Shown here: piece after piece, positions 6,357-8,555 of the stretch
Numbering within the stretch: position 1 is the stretch's first letter
How the letters are laid out: the number at the start of each line of letters is the position of its first letter
Origin: Paracoccus sp. (in: a-proteobacteria)
GTDB lineage: Bacteria; Pseudomonadota; Alphaproteobacteria; Rhodobacterales; Rhodobacteraceae
Direction of reading: 5' to 3'
Assembly: GCA_018056045.1 (NCBI GenBank)
Contig: JAGPGI010000094.1
Span: 1-8,555 of the forward strand
Length of the DNA stretch: 8,555 nt
Program-made: the position numbers and the translations under genes
Notes under the pieces: model-generated
What the model saw: only the letters and a program-made list of their open reading frames with translations
Told to the model about the DNA's origin: nothing
Database searches by the model: none

Positions 6357-6368
6357 GCCAAAGGTCAA
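6340..6368 (-). promoter_or_regulatory. Candidate promoter of the yidC transcription unit
   Basis: On the minus strand TTGACC (6363-6368), preceded by CCC, is a good alphaproteobacterial -35 element. After a 17-nt spacer comes TTGAAG (6340-6345), a poor -10 with three of six consensus positions. It lies 47 nt before the yidC ATG, in the 177-nt gap between the EAL gene and yidC. The position and -35 are convincing. The weak -10 lowers confidence. Confidence 0.35.
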
Positions 6369-6470
6369 GGGAATTTGCCCCCGAATGCCCCAATCGGCCA
6401 AATCCCGGCCCGTTTGGGCGGCGCTCACTTGCCCCAGAACCGCACTGCACCCGCGACAGGGATGCGACGA

Positions 6471-7757
6471 TCAGACCCGGCGGCGGATATCGAAGGGCGC
6501 CGGCAGCGATTGGTCATATTCGATCAGGAAGGCATCCGTGCCCCCCGCATCGAGCAGCGGCGCCACCGCCCTGCCCTGCACCGCATTGAAGCCGATCTGG
6601 GCAACGAAAGCATGTTCGTCGGCCGTGTCCACGCCATCGGCAAGGGTCGTCAGGCGCAGATGCTCGGCCAGCGCGACAACGGCCAGAATCATGTTCTGTT
6701 GGTCCTCGCGCCGATCGCATTCGGCAATGAATTCACGCCCGATACGGACGCGCCGCACGCCAAAGCGGCGCAGATCGGCAAGCCCGGCGCTGCCCGAACC
6801 GAAATTCCCCAGCGCGATCCGGCAGCCATGCCCGGCAAGGCGCTGCAGCGTCTCCGAGACCGGAACGCGGCCACCGTCGCAGCCGATGGGTTCGCAGACC
6901 TCAAGCTCCAACCGCTCGGGCGCCAGATCCAGCCGGTCCAGCTCCCACATGATCGCGTCGGCGATATCGGATTCGGCCAGTTCGCGATCAGGGATCTGCA
7001 TCGAGACAAAGGGAATGCGCCGGCCCAGCCGGTCCCAGCCGCGCAGGGCGGCCATCGCCTGTCGCAGCGCCGCGCGGGTGATCCCGGCCAGGGTCCTGCC
7101 ATCGAGGCGTGATTGCAGCTCGGCCAGCGTCAGGCGCCCGCCACGCGGATGGTCGATGAAGGGGACGACTCGCAGGGCGGCAAGCTGCCCGGTATCGCAA
7201 CAAAGCTGCGGCTGGAAATTCAGCCGCACCTGCTCGGCCAAAGCGGGCGGATCGGGCAGCGCCTCGTCTTGCAAGGTGCTGGACATCTCGACAAACAGCA
7301 CCCGCCCGGCCGCGTCCAGGGGATCGCGGTTGCGCAGCGCCGCCACCCCGCGGGCGTAAAGGGCGCAAAGCTCATGGCGTGTGCTGCCTTCGCTGACGAT
7401 GGCCGCATTCGCCACCGGGGCGACACGAATTTCGGGCAGATCGACGCCGGTCTGGCAGATCTGCTGCAATCGCAGCGCCAGATCGGCCAGGTTGACGCGC
7501 TGGGGATCGACAAGGACACCGCGAATTTCCGCGACACCGGGCGTGCGGGTCTGCGGGATCAGCCGCAGATCCTCGGCGAGCCGCAGCGTCAGCTTGTCCA
7601 TCATCCGGTCAAACAGGGCCGGCCCAAGGCTCGCGCAAAGGCTTTCGGGATTGTCCAGTTGCACCACCAGGGCAAACCGCGTCCCGCCTTGCCGCGCAGC
7701 CCCGCCCCTGACCAGCCTTGCCAGACGAGATGCAGCCCCACCGATGCCATGTGTCAT
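6471..7757 (-). CDS. Degenerate GGDEF-EAL tandem protein, probably without c-di-GMP enzyme activity
   Basis: A 428-residue protein with no signal peptide or membrane segment. Residues about 26-158 fold like a GGDEF domain (RFALVVQLDNPESL at the start), but the GGDEF signature reads GVAEI (74-78). Residues about 172-415 align with an EAL domain: FQPQL (181-185), then RVV (196-198) where EAL should be, FVSMQI with Gln254 for the metal Asn, LEVCE retaining Glu289, GNFGSG (317-322) in place of DDFGTG, RIG (338-340) for KID, ADGVDT (373-378) for AEGVET, and QGR (394-396). Most metal-binding and catalytic positions of c-di-GMP phosphodiesterases are thus replaced, so a receptor, scaffold or enzyme-independent regulator is more likely. 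The ATG at 7757 has only a weak GGA site. It lies 60 nt after ttcA and 177 nt before yidC, all in one direction. Confidence 0.85.
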   Translation of the reverse strand: MTHGIGGAASRLARLVRGGAARQGGTRFALVVQLDNPESLCASLGPALFDRMMDKLTLRLAEDLRLIPQTRTPGVAEIRGVLVDPQRVNLADLALRLQQICQTGVDLPEIRVAPVANAAIVSEGSTRHELCALYARGVAALRNRDPLDAAGRVLFVEMSSTLQDEALPDPPALAEQVRLNFQPQLCCDTGQLAALRVVPFIDHPRGGRLTLAELQSRLDGRTLAGITRAALRQAMAALRGWDRLGRRIPFVSMQIPDRELAESDIADAIMWELDRLDLAPERLELEVCEPIGCDGGRVPVSETLQRLAGHGCRIALGNFGSGSAGLADLRRFGVRRVRIGREFIAECDRREDQQNMILAVVALAEHLRLTTLADGVDTADEHAFVAQIGFNAVQGRAVAPLLDAGGTDAFLIEYDQSLPAPFDIRRRV

Positions 7758-7774
7758 ATGCCGTTCCGAATCAT
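7754..7774 (-). other. Possible 6-codon leader ORF overlapping the degenerate EAL start
   Basis: An ATG at 7774 opens MIRNGI, whose TGA overlaps the ATG of the EAL gene as ATGA. AGGGA (7777-7781) lies immediately upstream, closer than the usual optimum, while the main ATG has only a weak GGA. Coupled translation would explain the poor site of the main gene, but chance is a fair alternative. Confidence 0.18.
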
Positions 7775-7817
7775 GTTCCCTGATCCGGAGGCTAAGACGA
7801 CATGCCTTTTTGTTCCG

Positions 7818-8555
7818 TTAATGTTCGCGCAGGATCGGCACTTGTTTTTCGCTAAAATTCGACATGTCCGGCGCCAGCGCGGTGAAGTCGAACAGGTTCG
7901 GGTCCGGCAGATGCGAGGGGCGCACATTGGTCAGCGCCCGGAACATCACCTGACGGCGGCCGGGGCTGCGAGCCTCCCATTCATCCAGCAGTTTCTTGAC
8001 CTGCATGCGCTGCAGGCCCTCCTGACTGCCGCAAAGATCGCAAGGGATGACCGGATAGTTCATGGCGCGGGCGAAACGGTCGCAATCGGCCTCGGCCACA
8101 AAGGCCAGGGGGCGCAGCACGTTCAGATCGCCCTCTTCGTTCAGCAGCTTGGGCGGCATCGAGGCCAGCCTGCCGCCATGGAACAGGTTCATGAAAAACG
8201 TCTCGAGAATGTCGTCGCGGTGATGGCCCAGAACCACCGCCGTGCAGCCCTCTTCGCGGGCGATGCGGTAAAGGTTGCCGCGGCGCAGGCGCGAGCACAG
8301 GCTGCAATAGGTGCGCCCCTCGGGGACCTTTTCCTTCACGATGGAATAGGTGTCCTGATATTCGATGCGATGGGCGACCTGACGGTCGGTCAGGAATTCG
8401 GGCAGAACGGTCGCCGGAAAGCCTGGCTGGCCCTGATCGAGATTGCAGGCCAGCAGATCGACCGGCAGCAGGCCGCGCCATTTCAGCTCGTGCAGAACGG
8501 CCAGCAGCGTATAGCTGTCCTTGCCGCCCGACAGGCAGACCAGCCAGCGGTCGCC
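7818..8555 (-). CDS. ttcA: tRNA 2-thiocytidine(32) synthetase TtcA, 5' end beyond window
   Basis: The visible 245 residues are the bulk of TtcA, the ATP-dependent, iron-sulfur enzyme that converts cytidine 32 of certain tRNAs to 2-thiocytidine in the cytosol. Counting from the window edge, the PP-loop LSGGKDSY (8-15) activates the tRNA base by adenylation. CSLC (84-87) and CDLC (172-175) are the two CxxC motifs that bind the Fe-S cluster and handle sulfur. GHHRDD (110-115) is the conserved motif of the TtcA/TilS-type fold. The C-terminus ends [13 protein letters not shown] and a short tail, as in the family, so the 3' end is complete. Roughly the first few tens of residues are missing at the right edge. 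A GTG at 8339 lies inside the domain, after the PP-loop, and is not the start. It is followed in the same direction by the degenerate EAL gene. Confidence 0.95.
   Translation of the reverse strand, partial: GDRWLVCLSGGKDSYTLLAVLHELKWRGLLPVDLLACNLDQGQPGFPATVLPEFLTDRQVAHRIEYQDTYSIVKEKVPEGRTYCSLCSRLRRGNLYRIAREEGCTAVVLGHHRDDILETFFMNLFHGGRLASMPPKLLNEEGDLNVLRPLAFVAEADCDRFARAMNYPVIPCDLCGSQEGLQRMQVKKLLDEWEARSPGRRQVMFRALTNVRPSHLPDPNLFDFTALAPDMSNFSEKQVPILREH

Noticed and set aside
6398..6417. CCAAA/TTTGG inverted repeat between the EAL gene and yidC
   Set aside because: A five-base stem with a 10-base GC-rich loop and no T-tract. Such repeats are expected by chance.
8337..8339. GTG as the start of ttcA
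   Set aside because: The frame continues to the window edge and includes the essential PP-loop SGGKDS upstream of this codon, so the gene is cut by the window rather than starting here.

Overview
This is a GC-rich window (roughly two-thirds G+C by eye) with densely packed genes, short intergenic gaps and strong C/G preference at third codon positions. The protein sequences, and an order yidC - MOSC - yihA - argB that I recall from Rhodobacteraceae but could not check here, suggest an alphaproteobacterium of the Rhodobacterales, perhaps Paracoccus-like. Eight intact genes and one gene cut by the right edge fill almost the whole window. No rRNA, tRNA, CRISPR array, insertion sequence or prophage signature is visible.

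Layout. On the + strand, a small HExxH metallopeptidase-family gene (51-458) overlaps by 4 nt a PfkB-type sugar kinase resembling E. coli phosphofructokinase-2 (455-1417). They converge with only 7 nt to spare on a long run of minus-strand genes. Read in the direction of transcription (right to left) these are: ttcA (tRNA 2-thiocytidine synthesis, start beyond the window), a GGDEF-EAL tandem protein in which nearly every catalytic residue is replaced, yidC (membrane insertase), a MOSC-domain protein, yihA/engB (ribosome-assembly GTPase), argB (acetylglutamate kinase) and a SixA-type histidine phosphatase.

How the genes work together. yidC, MOSC and yihA are joined by two ATGA overlaps of 4 nt, and argB follows 45 nt later, so these four probably form one transcription unit. 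A candidate promoter with an adjacent hairpin lies in the 177-nt gap ahead of yidC. YidC and YihA fit a common theme of membrane-protein and ribosome biogenesis. ArgB is an arginine-biosynthesis passenger, and the MOSC protein's role is unknown. An 89-nt gap with a bulged hairpin separates argB from the SixA-type gene, which may be partly uncoupled.

Most of the window is core genome. The least ordinary items are the doubly degenerate GGDEF-EAL protein beside yidC, the MOSC protein locked into the yidC-yihA unit, and a PfkB-type kinase whose usual KPNxxE nucleotide-site motif reads RMDDEE. I do not see convincing evidence for a wholly new multi-gene system.
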